A stretch of DNA of 50,325 nt from Caryophanales bacterium (GCA_029257405.1 JARIBO010000042.1:1-50325); one strand, 5' to 3'. Numbered from the stretch's first letter, positions 23,930-38,053 are shown. Notes: generated by a model not told the origin, from the sequence alone. A program made the numbers and translations.

Positions 23930-25117
23930 TTATCGAACTATTTTTTTCTTACGTTTTAAAAAAGTCACATAACTAATTGGAAGTAAACTAACGATTAAAA
24001 CAAAAATAAACCAGTCTACATTTTCATAAAGCGGTCCTAAAGCAGAACTACCTATTGCTACCCCAAAGTAATAGGCGATAAAGTATAAACTTGAAGCTGT
24101 ACCTTTATGGTGTGTAGCTGATTCGCTAACAGAAGTTGCTGTTAATGAATGTGCCGTAAAGAATCCAAAGCACGCCATGCACAGTCCAATAACGATAAAA
24201 ATAAGTGGATTTGTCAGTGTAAGTAATAATCCAATCGTTAAAACAATAATTCCAGCTAAACGTACTTTATTTAATCCGAATTTATTTGCTAAAGAACTGG
24301 AAAGTGGCGCTCCAATTACACCAAAAATGTAAGCAAAAAACAAATAACCAATTGCTTGAGTGGATAAAAGGTAAGGCGCTTTTTCTAAGTGAAAAGGTAT
24401 ATAAGTCCATAAACCAGTAAAAGATAATTGAAGAATGACACCGAGTCCAAAAAGAATAATCAAAACAGGATTACGTAAGTGAAACTTAAAAGCACTTAAA
24501 TCATTTTTTATACTTAAAGAACTAGGAGTAAAAAACTGTGATTTTGGTAAAACAAAAAATACGATTAGAGCAATCGCAAATCCCATAATACCAAGTGAAT
24601 AAAAGGCAATATGCCAAGAGTAATTATCAGTTAAGTAACTGCTGATAACACGGCCAAGCATACCGCCTATAGCATTACTTGAAATATAAAAACCAACTGC
24701 AATTTTTGCGCTACTAAAATCTATTTCTTCGCTAATATAAGCAAGTGCAGCCGCTGGTAAACCTGCTATAGCAAATCCTTGAAATAACCTAAGTAACAAA
24801 ATAAAATAAAAAGAATCAACTAAGGGCATAAAAAAGATTGGGATTACCGAACCAAATAAAGAAAAATACAAAACAGGCATTCGTCCATAACGATCAGATA
24901 AAAATCCTAAAACAAACAAGCCAATAATTAACCCAAAAATAGCAAAAGAAATTAAGAAGCTTGATTGAGTAGAGTTAATGGAAAAAATGTTTTTAAAAAA
25001 AGGTAATAAAGATTGAAATACATATAAATAAGCAAAAATAATAAAAGATGCTAAACCTAATCCAATTGCAACTCGCCAAAATTTTAAATCACGCATTGTA
25101 TATTTATAGTTAGACAT
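23930..25117 (-). CDS. MFS transporter, YnfM-like
   Basis: The 395-residue carrier has about twelve membrane helices. The MFS A-motif appears as GFLSDRYGRMPVLY after helix 2, and the centre loop carries LPKSQFFTPSSLS. The start of the mature region (FWRVAIGLGLASFIIFAYLYVFQSLLP) resembles the YnfM/AraJ-type drug:proton antiporters. The SD AAAGGTG is six bases from ATG 25117; the GTG nine bases upstream is part of the SD, so the shorter form is chosen. The substrate is unknown; efflux is probable by family. Confidence 0.78.
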   Translation of the reverse strand: MSNYKYTMRDLKFWRVAIGLGLASFIIFAYLYVFQSLLPFFKNIFSINSTQSSFLISFAIFGLIIGLFVLGFLSDRYGRMPVLYFSLFGSVIPIFFMPLVDSFYFILLLRLFQGFAIAGLPAAALAYISEEIDFSSAKIAVGFYISSNAIGGMLGRVISSYLTDNYSWHIAFYSLGIMGFAIALIVFFVLPKSQFFTPSSLSIKNDLSAFKFHLRNPVLIILFGLGVILQLSFTGLWTYIPFHLEKAPYLLSTQAIGYLFFAYIFGVIGAPLSSSLANKFGLNKVRLAGIIVLTIGLLLTLTNPLIFIVIGLCMACFGFFTAHSLTATSVSESATHHKGTASSLYFIAYYFGVAIGSSALGPLYENVDWFIFVLIVSLLPISYVTFLKRKKKIVR

Positions 25118-25230
25118 AAATAACACCTTTCGAAAATAAAGTATCTCATTATATTATAACTGATTTAACAAAAGAAACATCATAAAATATAACTGATCAT
25201 AATAAGTTAGTAAATTATGGTGTAATCGAT

Positions 25231-25275
25231 TATAATCAATATACTTATGTTAGGAGAATAAAAATGAACAGTTAA
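25231..25275 (+). promoter_or_regulatory. Candidate promoter and three-codon mini-ORF in the cyclophilin leader
   Basis: A TATAAT (25231-25236) inside the palindrome GATTATAATC has a weak -35 (TTAGTA, 18 bases upstream). Downstream, TTAGGAGAATAAAA precedes ATG AAC AGT TAA (25264-25275), a well-placed SD with a three-codon frame. The cyclophilin starts about 94 bases later. The mini-ORF may be a chance match, a leader peptide or a gene relic. Confidence 0.35.
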
Positions 25276-25368
25276 TTTTTGAAATTAAATAAAAACGTTT
25301 ATTTGCGTTGATGTCTTAGATGAATTATTATATTGGTAAAATTAGAATTATTCTTGGGAGGATTTTTA

Positions 25369-26046
25369 GTGAAGAAATTAGTAAATATTAAAAATATAGG
25401 ATTATTTATAGTCGTTTTAAGTCTTAGCATACTAGTAGCATGTAATGGTGCTGAGCCTAAAGAAGAAAAAGAAACAAAAGAAGTAAAAGATACCGAAGAA
25501 AAACAAACGTTTAAAGGCGAAAATGAGGAATCACCAATTGTGACGATGACAATGGAAAATGGGGGAGAAGTTATTATTGAGTTATATCCCCAATTAGCTC
25601 CAAATACAGTTAATAATTTTATTTCGCTTATCCAAGATGATTTCTATAATGGGTTAACCTTTCATCGTGTGATTCCTGGTTTTATGATTCAGGGTGGTGA
25701 TCCTGAAGGTACTGGAGCAGGAGGACCAGGTTATAGCATTAAAGGTGAATTTGAATCAAATGGCTTTAGTAATGAGCTTGAACATAAACGCGGCGTGTTA
25801 TCAATGGCGAGAAGCCAAGATCCTGATTCAGCAGGCTCTCAGTTCTTTATTATCCATGAAGATTCAGCCCATTTAGATGGTGATTATGCAGCATTTGGTC
25901 AAGTAATCGAAGGGATGGATGTTGTTGATGAAATCGTCTCAGTCCCTACAGGAGGTCAAGATCAACCTAAAGAAGATCAAACGATCAAATCAATGACAGT
26001 TGATTTAGAAAGTTACGAATTTAATGAACCAGAAAAAATTGAATAA
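25369..26046 (+). CDS. Cyclophilin-type peptidyl-prolyl isomerase lipoprotein
   Basis: The 225-residue protein starts at GTG 25369 behind TGGGAGGATT. A frame extending upstream lacks an SD. It has a lipoprotein signal with lipobox LVAC (Cys25), a Lys/Glu-rich linker and a full bacterial cyclophilin domain: FYNGLTFHRVIPGFMIQGGDP, RGVLSMARSQDPDSAGSQFFI and LDGDYAAFGQVIEGMDVVD. The catalytic Arg of FHRV and the Gln/Phe of GSQFFI are present. It should aid folding of secreted proteins at the outer face of the membrane. Confidence 0.9.
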   Translation: MKKLVNIKNIGLFIVVLSLSILVACNGAEPKEEKETKEVKDTEEKQTFKGENEESPIVTMTMENGGEVIIELYPQLAPNTVNNFISLIQDDFYNGLTFHRVIPGFMIQGGDPEGTGAGGPGYSIKGEFESNGFSNELEHKRGVLSMARSQDPDSAGSQFFIIHEDSAHLDGDYAAFGQVIEGMDVVDEIVSVPTGGQDQPKEDQTIKSMTVDLESYEFNEPEKIE

Positions 26047-26086
26047 AAACAGGCTTGATTCTATTTATAGAATCGAGCCTGTTTTT
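26046..26086. terminator. Bidirectional terminator between the cyclophilin and RraA-like genes
   Basis: AAAACAGGCTTGATTCTA pairs with TAGAATCGAGCCTGTTTT with one wobble pair, with A and T runs on each side. Confidence 0.9.
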
Positions 26087-26088
26087 AA

Positions 26089-26706
26089 TTATTTGTTTAA
26101 CATATTATTAACATAATCAATAATAGCTTCACGATCACTGCCAACTTTTGCTTCACGTTTATCGTCAGCAATTATTTTTTCTTGTGCTTTTGTTAATACT
26201 TCTTCTGCTTTATCTTTTGGTATAACCACAACCCCGTCGACGTCTCCTACAATTATATCACCAGGATTTACAGGAGCACCACCAACAGAAATAGGTATAT
26301 TAGTATCACCAGGACCATTTTTTGTACCTGAAGAAACAGTAGTGCCTTTTGAGAAAACCGGGAAATTTAATCCTTTAATATCAATTAAATCGCGAATCAC
26401 ACCATCTACTACAAGACCACCTAACTCAAGTGACTTCATCATGCCAACTACAAAATCGCCAGCAATTGCTCTATATGTATCACCTTTTACATCAACAACT
26501 AGGATATCACCTTTTTTTGCTTCTTTAAGTGAACGTAAAAGCATTAAGTTATCTCCAACAGGAAGTTGAACAGTGTAAGCTCTACCCGCTATTTTGTAAC
26601 TTTCTTTTAAAGGCTTTATTTGTGGGTCAACATTTTGCATTCCTTTTAAGACGTCAGAAATTGCTGTTGTCGGAACATTTTGTAAATCATTAATAATTTT
26701 ATCCAA
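26089..26706 (-). CDS. RraA-like / HMG aldolase family protein
   Basis: The 205-residue protein is of the RraA/4-hydroxy-4-methyl-2-oxoglutarate aldolase family. It shows AISDVLKGM at the N-terminus, GRAYTVQLPVGDNLML, and the metal and pyruvate-binding stretch AGDFVVGMMKSLELGGLVVDGVIRD with the conserved Arg-Asp, then GDVDGVVVIPKD. It lacks RNase E partners, so an aldolase or oxaloacetate decarboxylase role is more likely than RNase control. Older annotations call it a menaquinone methyltransferase, which is wrong for this fold. The start is TTG, nine bases after AAAGGAG. Confidence 0.8.
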   Translation of the reverse strand: MDKIINDLQNVPTTAISDVLKGMQNVDPQIKPLKESYKIAGRAYTVQLPVGDNLMLLRSLKEAKKGDILVVDVKGDTYRAIAGDFVVGMMKSLELGGLVVDGVIRDLIDIKGLNFPVFSKGTTVSSGTKNGPGDTNIPISVGGAPVNPGDIIVGDVDGVVVIPKDKAEEVLTKAQEKIIADDKREAKVGSDREAIIDYVNNMLNK

Positions 26707-26775
26707 TTAAAAACACTCCTTTTATTTGTTATATAACAGTATAGCAAAATGATTGCTGTTTTAATAGGCAAAAAA

Positions 26776-26808
26776 ATAAAAACCTAAAACTAATTTGTTT
26801 TAGGTTTT
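26776..26808 (-). terminator. Terminator after trpB
   Basis: AACCTAAAAC (26781-26790) pairs with GTTTTAGGTT (26797-26806). On the minus strand it is followed by a T-rich run, so it ends the trpB message before the RraA-like gene. Confidence 0.82.
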
Positions 26809-26814
26809 TACTAT

Positions 26815-27963
26815 TTATTTCTTTAACATATCAAATACTTGACTGACGTCTTTGTCACCACGACCAGATAAATTAACAATAATACTATCTTCTGGTGATA
26901 GTTCTTTAGCGAGTTTCATCGCGTAGAATACAGCATGTGCACTTTCAAGTGCAGGAATAATGCCTTCAATTTTAGAAAGAAGTTGAAAAGCTTCTAATGC
27001 ATCTGCGCCAGATGCTTGAACATATTCAGCACGTCCTGTTTCACTTAAGTAGCTGTGTTCTGGTCCAACGCCAGGATAATCGAGCCCTGCTGCGATTGAA
27101 TTTGTCTCAGAAGGGTTACCCGCTTCATCAAGTAGTGTGAGACATTTAAAGCCGTGTAAAATAGCAGGAACACCTTTAGAAATCGAAGCTGCTTCAATTG
27201 GTTCAACACCAATTAGACGAACATCTGCATCATCAATAAAGTTTGCAAAAGCTCCGATTGCATTACTTCCTCCTCCAACACAAGCAACGACTGCTTTAGG
27301 TAATTTACCTTCTTTATCTAAAATTTGGCGTCTTGCCTCTTCACTAATAATCGATTGAAAATGACGTACCATCGAAGGAAATGGATGGGGTCCAACGGCT
27401 GAACCAAGTAAATAAAATGTTGTTTCATAATTTTCAACAAGTTCATTTAAAGCAGCATCAACAGCTTCTTTTAGTCTACCTTGTCCTTCATTTACTGGTA
27501 CAACTTTAGCACCAAGTAATTCCATTCTAAATACATTTAAAGCTTGGCGCTTAATATCTTCTGTTCCCATATAAATCGTACAAGGAATTTTAAACATCGC
27601 ACAAGCAGTAGCAGTTGCAACTCCATGTTGCCCCGCTCCAGTTTCAGCAATAATACGCGTTGCACCCATTCTTTTAGCAAGTAAAATTTGTCCGATTGTA
27701 TTATTTATCTTATGTGCACCTGTGTGATTTAAATCTTCACGTTTTAAATAAATTTTAGCTCCACCTACGTATTCCGTTAAGTTTTCAGCATATGTAAGTG
27801 GGTTTTCGCGTCCAACATATTCTTTTAAATAATATTTAAAATCAGCATTAAAATCTGGATCATCTTTGTATTTATTAAATTGATTTGCCAGGTCATCTAA
27901 AACAGTTTGTAAGCCTTCAGGTACGTAGCTACCACCAAATTCACCAAAATTTCCTTCGTTCAT
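26815..27963 (-). CDS. trpB: Tryptophan synthase beta chain
   Basis: The 382-residue PLP enzyme is of the TrpB1 type. It has [13 protein letters not shown] at the N-terminus, the PLP lysine in [12 protein letters not shown] (about Lys85), [12 protein letters not shown] binding the phosphate, and NLSGRGDKD near the end. It condenses indole with serine to give tryptophan, normally with TrpA. No trpA or other trp gene is in the window, and the neighbours are a uracil permease and an RraA-like protein. It may salvage indole or pair with a distant TrpA. The SD is AGGGAGATGAG; no tryptophan attenuator or T-box is seen. Confidence 0.9.
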   Translation of the reverse strand: MNEGNFGEFGGSYVPEGLQTVLDDLANQFNKYKDDPDFNADFKYYLKEYVGRENPLTYAENLTEYVGGAKIYLKREDLNHTGAHKINNTIGQILLAKRMGATRIIAETGAGQHGVATATACAMFKIPCTIYMGTEDIKRQALNVFRMELLGAKVVPVNEGQGRLKEAVDAALNELVENYETTFYLLGSAVGPHPFPSMVRHFQSIISEEARRQILDKEGKLPKAVVACVGGGSNAIGAFANFIDDADVRLIGVEPIEAASISKGVPAILHGFKCLTLLDEAGNPSETNSIAAGLDYPGVGPEHSYLSETGRAEYVQASGADALEAFQLLSKIEGIIPALESAHAVFYAMKLAKELSPEDSIIVNLSGRGDKDVSQVFDMLKK

Positions 27964-28026
27964 TTAGCTCATCTCCCTAAGAATTAAATTACTCATAGTT
28001 TAGCACGTTAAATCGATAAAAACATC

Positions 28027-29295
28027 TTATTCATTAGATAATTTAAGTAAATCTAACATTTTAAAGAATAAACTTAAAACAATAGCAACGACTGTAGCAA
28101 GCCCCATGCCAGAAAGAACAACTTCTTTTATAACAACTTCTAAACCACTAATTCCAACAACCAAAACTGTACATGTTAAAATTAAATTTTGTGAATTACT
28201 ATAATCAACTTTAGCTTCAACTAACATCCGAATTCCACTCGCTGCAATAATTCCAAATAAGAGTAATGAGATACCGCCCATAACTGGTACAGGAATAGAA
28301 GAAATGAGCGTTGTTAATTTACCATTAAACGATAATAACATTGCTAATACAGCAGCTCCACCAATAACCCAAGTAGAATAAACGCGTGTTATTGCTAGAA
28401 CACCAATGTTCTCACCATAAGTCGTGTTAGGAGTAGAACCAAAGAAACTCGAAATAATAGTTGAAATTCCATTACCAGCAAGTGAAAGGTCGAGTCCAGG
28501 TTCTTTAGCTAAATCCTTACCAACAATATTACTTGTAACAAATAAATGACCAATATGTTCAGGAATTAATACGAGTGCAGCTGGTAAAATGACAATGATT
28601 GATGGCCAGTGTATTTTCATTGTATAAAATTCAGGTGCTGTAATCCAGCTTGCCGCAGAAACATTATCTAATGAAACAAGTCCAAAGAAATAAGCAATCA
28701 CATAACCAGTAATAATTCCAAGTAAGATCGGTATAATTTTTAAGAATCCACGTAAAGTTACCCAATAAATAATTGTCATTCCTAAAGTAAGTGAAGAAAC
28801 TAAAATAATATCCATGTTAACAGGTGATCCGTCTGTCGATATCCATCCAGCCATATCGGCTGCAACTGGAACAAGTTCAAGACCGATTACTGCGACGATT
28901 GCTCCCATAGCAGCTGGTGGAAATAACACATTAATCCAAATGGTACCAACCAATTTAACGAGAAGAGCAACAAGTGTTAATACAATCCCTACTGCTAAGA
29001 ATCCTCCTAATACGTAACTATATCCATTCGGACCATTGTTTTCTAATACATATGTAACAGGTGCAATAAAAGCAAAACTTGATCCAAGATAAGCAGGAAT
29101 TTGTCCTTTGGTAATAAATATATAAAATAAAGTGCCAAATCCATTCATTAAAAGAACTGTAGAAGGATTAATTCCAAATAAAATAGGTACTAAAACGGTT
29201 GAGCCAAACATAGCAAATAAATGTTGTAAACTAAGTGGTATCGTTTTGAGTAATGGTGGTCTTTCGTCAACTGCAATAAAGTTTTTATTTTCCAT
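28027..29295 (-). CDS. uraA: Uracil permease (NCS2 family)
   Basis: The 422-residue NCS2 carrier has about fourteen membrane segments. Its family signs are LSLQHLFAMFGSTVLVPILFGINPS at the start, GSSFAFIAPV, the acidic LIPEHIGH segment of the substrate site, FFGSTPNTTYGENIGVLAITRVYS and a final amphipathic end. The PEHIGH and NTTYGENIG motifs favour uracil over purine substrates. A PyrR-type attenuator directly upstream supports control by pyrimidine nucleotides. The ATG follows TAAGGAGAGAG. It is probably a single-gene unit, with trpB 63 bases downstream. Confidence 0.88.
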   Translation of the reverse strand: MENKNFIAVDERPPLLKTIPLSLQHLFAMFGSTVLVPILFGINPSTVLLMNGFGTLFYIFITKGQIPAYLGSSFAFIAPVTYVLENNGPNGYSYVLGGFLAVGIVLTLVALLVKLVGTIWINVLFPPAAMGAIVAVIGLELVPVAADMAGWISTDGSPVNMDIILVSSLTLGMTIIYWVTLRGFLKIIPILLGIITGYVIAYFFGLVSLDNVSAASWITAPEFYTMKIHWPSIIVILPAALVLIPEHIGHLFVTSNIVGKDLAKEPGLDLSLAGNGISTIISSFFGSTPNTTYGENIGVLAITRVYSTWVIGGAAVLAMLLSFNGKLTTLISSIPVPVMGGISLLLFGIIAASGIRMLVEAKVDYSNSQNLILTCTVLVVGISGLEVVIKEVVLSGMGLATVVAIVLSLFFKMLDLLKLSNE

Positions 29296-29325
29296 AAAAT
29301 CTCTCTCCTTATTAAAAAAATATAT

Positions 29326-29427
29326 AAAAAAAAGCCTTCTAAGGCTAAATTAAGGATGCATGAAGAGATTTATCTCTCACATCGATTAACCTTGTCAGTC
29401 TCTCAGGACTGGTTTAAAGGAACTATA
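29326..29427 (-). promoter_or_regulatory. PyrR-type attenuator leader of uraA
   Basis: On the minus strand a -10 TATAGT (29422-29427) is followed at once by the PyrR-binding hairpin AGTCCTGAGAGACT (in 29396-29412), matching the known ARUCCnGnGAGGYU loop pattern. The leader runs to a terminator stem AGCCTT/AAGGCT (29333-29346) followed by eight T's, just before the gene. UMP-bound PyrR would favour the terminator. Confidence 0.85.
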
Positions 29428-29520
29428 ATGTATCTGTTTAATTGTGCCATAAAACAACGATAAGTCAACAAATAATAAATGTATGTTATGCTATTTATAT
29501 TAAATATAAGGACGTGTAAA

Positions 29521-29766
29521 ATGAAAAAAGTTATATTTTATACAAAAGAAAATTGTTTGTTGTGCGATGAAGCGCTAGATTTACTTAAAGTAATCCAAAA
29601 TGTTGAACCATTTAACATTCAAATTGAGGATATATATAAAGAAGATGCTTTATTAGAAGAATATCAATTAATTATTCCAGTAATAAAAATTGATGATGAA
29701 ATTATATATGGAAAATCTATAAATTTTGCAGAAATATTAGAAAAAGTAAAAGAAGAAAATTTGTAA
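29521..29766 (+). CDS. Glutaredoxin/thioredoxin-like small redox protein
   Basis: The 81-residue protein has a thioredoxin-like fold with active site CLLC (Cys12, Cys15) in VIFYTKENCLLCDEAL and the usual cis-Pro region IIPVIKIDDE. It resembles the glutaredoxin-family (DUF836) proteins of Firmicutes. ATG 29521 follows AAGGACGTG; an upstream frame has no SD. It ends inside the -35 of the cggR promoter, a tight junction with the glycolytic operon. The partner is unknown. Confidence 0.8.
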   Translation: MKKVIFYTKENCLLCDEALDLLKVIQNVEPFNIQIEDIYKEDALLEEYQLIIPVIKIDDEIIYGKSINFAEILEKVKEENL

Positions 29767-29865
29767 TCGATTTAGCAGTTTGTTATAATATACATATATT
29801 AAATCGTTTGTTTCTTTTTTTTGGTTTAGCTGGGACAATAATAATTCAGTGGGGCGAAATAGTCC
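29761..29865 (+). promoter_or_regulatory. cggR-gapA promoter and CggR operator
   Basis: TTGTAA (29761-29766) and an extended -10 TGTTATAAT (TATAAT 29784-29789) are 17 bases apart. Downstream lie TGGGAC (29831-29836) and TGGGGC (29850-29855), 19 bases apart, with a right arm AGTCC at 29861-29865. The known CggR operator has two CGGGAC repeats about 20 bases apart, placed after the start site. CggR would act there as a roadblock relieved by fructose-1,6-bisphosphate. Confidence 0.7.
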
Positions 29866-29897
29866 TGTGAAGATAAGTAAGGGTTGGGATATAAGTG

Positions 29898-31936
<2,039 letters not shown>

Positions 31937-31945
31937 AAGCAAAAT

Positions 31946-32016
31946 AGATATTTAACTATACACTCTAAGGTGATTTTTTAATCAAAAATAGAGCTGAAGT
32001 TAAATATCTTTTTTTA
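31946..32016 (+). terminator. Structured terminator between gapA and pgk
   Basis: AGATATTTAACT (31946-31957) pairs with AGTTAAATATCT (31998-32009), followed by a T-run. Inside the long loop CTCTA/TAGAG and TGATT/AATCA also pair, so the whole 64-base stretch folds as one interrupted hairpin. It would reduce read-through from gapA to pgk. Confidence 0.75.
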
Positions 32017-32032
32017 TTTAAACGATAAAAAC

Positions 32033-32061
32033 TATAAATAATCATTTGATTACAGTATAAT
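32033..32061 (+). promoter_or_regulatory. Candidate pgk promoter
   Basis: A perfect TATAAT (32056-32061) lies about 52 bases before pgk. The -35 at 17 bases (TATAAA) is weak. It would give the pgk-eno genes their own start after the terminator. Confidence 0.45.
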
Positions 32062-32112
32062 GAAGAAGGTATGTACAAATATATATTAAATTAAAGATAG
32101 GAAGTTGTAATG

Positions 32113-33294
32113 ATGGATAAACAGACTATTCGAGATATTGATTTAATGGGTAAAAAAGTACTATGTCGTGTTGATTTTAATGTTCCATTACATGATGGTA
32201 AAATAACAGATGAAACAAGGATAAATGCAGCTTTACCAACAATAAACTACTTACGTGAGGCTGGTGCTAAAGTTATTTTAATTACACATCTTGGACGCCC
32301 TAAAGGTGAAGTGGTAGAAGCATTGCGTTTGACTCCAGTAGCTAAACGTTTATCAGAAATTTTAAATGAAACAGTTAAAAAAACAGATACAGTTTGTGGC
32401 CCAGAAGTACAAGAAGCAGTGGCTAATTTAGCAAACGGTGATCTTTTATTATTAGAAAATGTACGTTTTGAACCGGGAGAAGAAACAAATGATCCTCGCC
32501 TTGTCGAAAAGTTAGCAGAAATGGCAGATGTTTATGTGAATGATGCATTTGGTACAGCACACCGCGCACATGCGTCTACTGCAGGGGTTGCGAGTAAGTT
32601 ACCAGCTGTAGCAGGCTTTTTAATGGAAAAAGAGATTTTAGTTTTAGGTAAGGCACTCGATGAACCTAGCCGTCCATTTACAGCAATTATTGGTGGATCT
32701 AAAGTAAAAGATAAGATCAATGTGATCGATAATCTACTTGAAAAAGTTGATAATATTTTAATTGGTGGCGGTCTTGCTTACACGTTTTTAAAAGCTCAAG
32801 GTTATGAAATTGGTAACTCTTTAGTTGAGGAAGATAAAATAGATTTAGCAAAAGGTTTTATTGAAAAAGCAAAAGAAAAAAATGTTAATTTTATTTTACA
32901 AACAGATGTCGTTGTTGCAGATGATTTTTCAAAAGACGCTAACTATAAAACAGTAAACGTAGACGAGATTGAGCCTGGATGGATGGGTCTTGATATTGGT
33001 CCCGATTCATGTGAAGTTTATAAAAAAGTGATTTTAGAATCTAAATTAATTGTTTGGAACGGTCCAATGGGTGTTTTTGAAATGGAGCAATTTGCTTGTG
33101 GCACAAAATCAGTAGCAGAAGCACTTGCAAAAACAGAAGGTTATTCAGTTATCGGCGGCGGGGATTCGGCCTCAGCAGTTGATCAATTTGGTTTGTCTGA
33201 ACAAATGGATCATGTTTCAACAGGTGGTGGGGCTTCTTTAGAGTTTATGGAGGGTAAAGAACTACCAGGGATTAAAGAGTTAAACGATAAATAG
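32113..33294 (+). CDS. pgk: Phosphoglycerate kinase
   Basis: The roughly 393-residue enzyme has [23 protein letters not shown] at the N-terminus, ITHLGRPKG, the hinge region and the nucleotide site [14 protein letters not shown] near the end. It transfers phosphate from 1,3-bisphosphoglycerate to ADP. Two in-frame ATGs lie at 32110 and 32113. The SD AGGAAG is eight bases before the second, which I prefer. It begins a tight run with tpiA, gpmI and eno. Confidence 0.95.
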   Translation: MDKQTIRDIDLMGKKVLCRVDFNVPLHDGKITDETRINAALPTINYLREAGAKVILITHLGRPKGEVVEALRLTPVAKRLSEILNETVKKTDTVCGPEVQEAVANLANGDLLLLENVRFEPGEETNDPRLVEKLAEMADVYVNDAFGTAHRAHASTAGVASKLPAVAGFLMEKEILVLGKALDEPSRPFTAIIGGSKVKDKINVIDNLLEKVDNILIGGGLAYTFLKAQGYEIGNSLVEEDKIDLAKGFIEKAKEKNVNFILQTDVVVADDFSKDANYKTVNVDEIEPGWMGLDIGPDSCEVYKKVILESKLIVWNGPMGVFEMEQFACGTKSVAEALAKTEGYSVIGGGDSASAVDQFGLSEQMDHVSTGGGASLEFMEGKELPGIKELNDK

Positions 33295-33307
33295 GAGGAG
33301 TAAAAAG

Positions 33308-34065
33308 ATGCGTAAACAAGTTATTGCAGGAAATTGGAAAATGAATAAAACATTAGCTGAAGTAGAAGCTTTTATGAAAGAATTAATTCAAGATTATCCA
33401 AATGAATCAGGAATAGAAGCAATTGTTTGTGCGCCATTTGTTTATTTAACAGAGTTAGTTAAATTAGCAGAAGGTACACAAATTAAAATTGCAGCTCAAA
33501 CAATGAATGATCAGACTTCAGGCGCATATACGGGTGAAGTAAGTCCCCTTATGTTAAATGATATTGGCGTGACGCACGTTGTTATCGGACATTCAGAACG
33601 TAGAGCCTATTATAATGAAACAGACGAAACAGTAAATAAAAAAGCACACGCCGCTTTTAATCATCAGCTAACACCAATTATTTGTGTAGGTGAATCACTC
33701 AAGCAACGTGAAGCAGGAGACACGCTAACGCATATTGAGTCGCAAATTAAATTAGCATTAAAAGATTTAACAGAAGAACAAATTACTCAAACAATTATTG
33801 CTTATGAACCAATCTGGGCGATAGGTACGGGTAAAACAGCGACACACGAACAAGCAAATGAAGTGTGTGGGCACATTAGATCAGTGATTGGTGACCTAAC
33901 CAATGATTCAGTTAAAGAAGCGGTTACGATTCAATATGGGGGAAGCGTTAATCCTGACAATATCAAAGCACTGCTTCAAACAGAGCATATCGACGGGGCA
34001 CTTGTTGGAGGTGCTAGTTTAGAAGCAGAATCATTTAATAAACTTATAAAAGTAGGTGTTAATCT

Positions 34066-34069
<4 letters not shown>
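33308..34069 (+). CDS. tpiA: Triosephosphate isomerase
   Basis: The 253-residue TIM barrel has the N-terminal GNWKMNK with catalytic Lys, His in VVIGHSERR, the catalytic Glu in [14 protein letters not shown] (the mobile loop), and [11 protein letters not shown] with the phosphate-binding glycines. It interconverts dihydroxyacetone phosphate and glyceraldehyde-3-phosphate. It lies 13 bases after pgk with SD AGGAGG, and its stop overlaps the gpmI start by four bases (GTGA). Confidence 0.95.
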
Positions 34070-36899
<2,830 letters not shown>

Positions 36900-36919
36900 A
36901 AAAATAAGCTAGACCTTAC

Positions 36920-36957
36920 ACGAGCCCTTAAAGTTAAATCTTTAAGGGCTCGTATTT
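36920..36957. terminator. Bidirectional terminator after eno
   Basis: ACGAGCCCTTAAAG (36920-36933) pairs perfectly with CTTTAAGGGCTCGT (36940-36953) with T's on both outer sides, shared with the minus-strand acyltransferase. Confidence 0.9.
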
Positions 36958-37940
36958 TAATTAGGTTTAGCTTTTTTTGGTTTAAATTTTAATTCTATTA
37001 TCGGCTCAAATAATGCGACAGTTATTCTTTGTGATAGAACATAAAGTAAAGCAAAAGATAATAACACTAGACCTATTAAATGAAAGGTATGGGTGATATT
37101 TAATAAATCTGTCTCTCTAATAAATTGAATGAAAAATCCATGAAGTAAATAAATATATAAGGTTCGTTCACCTATATAAGTAAATGAGAATTTTCGAGAA
37201 GGTACTAAACTGAAAAAACTCATGACCATGAGACTTGATGTAAAATAAACTAAAGATCTTGCAAATGCACCTGTTGTAGGTAGTCCAAGATGACTATATG
37301 ATTTTGAAGCAAGGAGCCATCCTGAATTAAAGTCAGGTACGATGTAAATAAATACTGCTATTGTCACCATAATAATAATTGAAAAAGTTCTAAAAATTGG
37401 TTTTTTAAGTACTGCTAACTGTTCTTTAGTTAAAAAGTATCCTACTAAAAAGAACGGGAAAAAAGCAAATGTTCGCGATAAACTATAAGCACTTCCAATA
37501 TCATTGATATAACCAACTAATAAACCAATCGCAACCGCAATAGTTATACTCAGATAAGTAGGCATTTTTTTAAATAAAATGAGCAATAAGTGCCAGCTAA
37601 ATAAACTAAGTAAAAACCAAAGAGACCACTGAGGATCAAACAAGTCGTTTTGGTAATTCGGTTTACCGATTAAAAAGTAATAACCTGTGTATATAATTTG
37701 AAAAATAATATAAGGTAATAATAATTTTTTAATTAAGTTTTTAATATAATTAGGTTCGCTACTTCCCCTGGCAAAAAATCCTGATACTAATATAAAAGCA
37801 GGCATATGGAAAGTATAGATCCATGTGTATAAAGTTTGTGTCCCAGTCGATAAGTTAGTGTATGGCTGAAGTAAATGGCCAAATACAACGAGGAAAATTA
37901 AACCAACTCTTGCATTATCGTAAAAAGAATCTCTCTGCAT
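36957..37940 (-). CDS. Acyltransferase family 3 membrane protein
   Basis: The 327-residue membrane protein has about ten helices. It has the DNARVGLIFLVVFGHLLQPY start, with the catalytic His of the acyltransferase-3 family, and YTFHMPAFILVSGFFARG. It resembles fucose-4-O-acetylase/YkrP-type proteins that O-acetylate surface sugars or lipids. ATG 37940 follows AGAGGTGG at six bases. An upstream in-frame start is less well placed. A weak promoter TTGATT-16-TAAATT lies on the minus strand at 37970-37997. The acceptor is unknown. Confidence 0.78.
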   Translation of the reverse strand: MQRDSFYDNARVGLIFLVVFGHLLQPYTNLSTGTQTLYTWIYTFHMPAFILVSGFFARGSSEPNYIKNLIKKLLLPYIIFQIIYTGYYFLIGKPNYQNDLFDPQWSLWFLLSLFSWHLLLILFKKMPTYLSITIAVAIGLLVGYINDIGSAYSLSRTFAFFPFFLVGYFLTKEQLAVLKKPIFRTFSIIIMVTIAVFIYIVPDFNSGWLLASKSYSHLGLPTTGAFARSLVYFTSSLMVMSFFSLVPSRKFSFTYIGERTLYIYLLHGFFIQFIRETDLLNITHTFHLIGLVLLSFALLYVLSQRITVALFEPIIELKFKPKKAKPN

Positions 37941-37969
37941 TAAATCCACCTCTACTATAAGCATACACT

Positions 37970-37997
37970 AATTTATCCTAATACTTAATAGAATCAA
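37970..37997 (-). promoter_or_regulatory. Candidate acyltransferase promoter
   Basis: On the minus strand TTGATT (37992-37997) and TAAATT (37970-37975) are 16 bases apart, about 30 bases before the chosen start. Confidence 0.4.
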
Positions 37998-38053
37998 ATT
38001 AAAATAGCTGTATTTAAACGAATTGTAAGTGTTCCGTAACTCAGTTGAGACAA

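Noticed and set aside
25333-25368. Upstream extension of the cyclophilin lipoprotein
   Set aside because: It has no SD and would place twelve residues before a normal lipoprotein signal; the GTG at 25369 has a strong SD.
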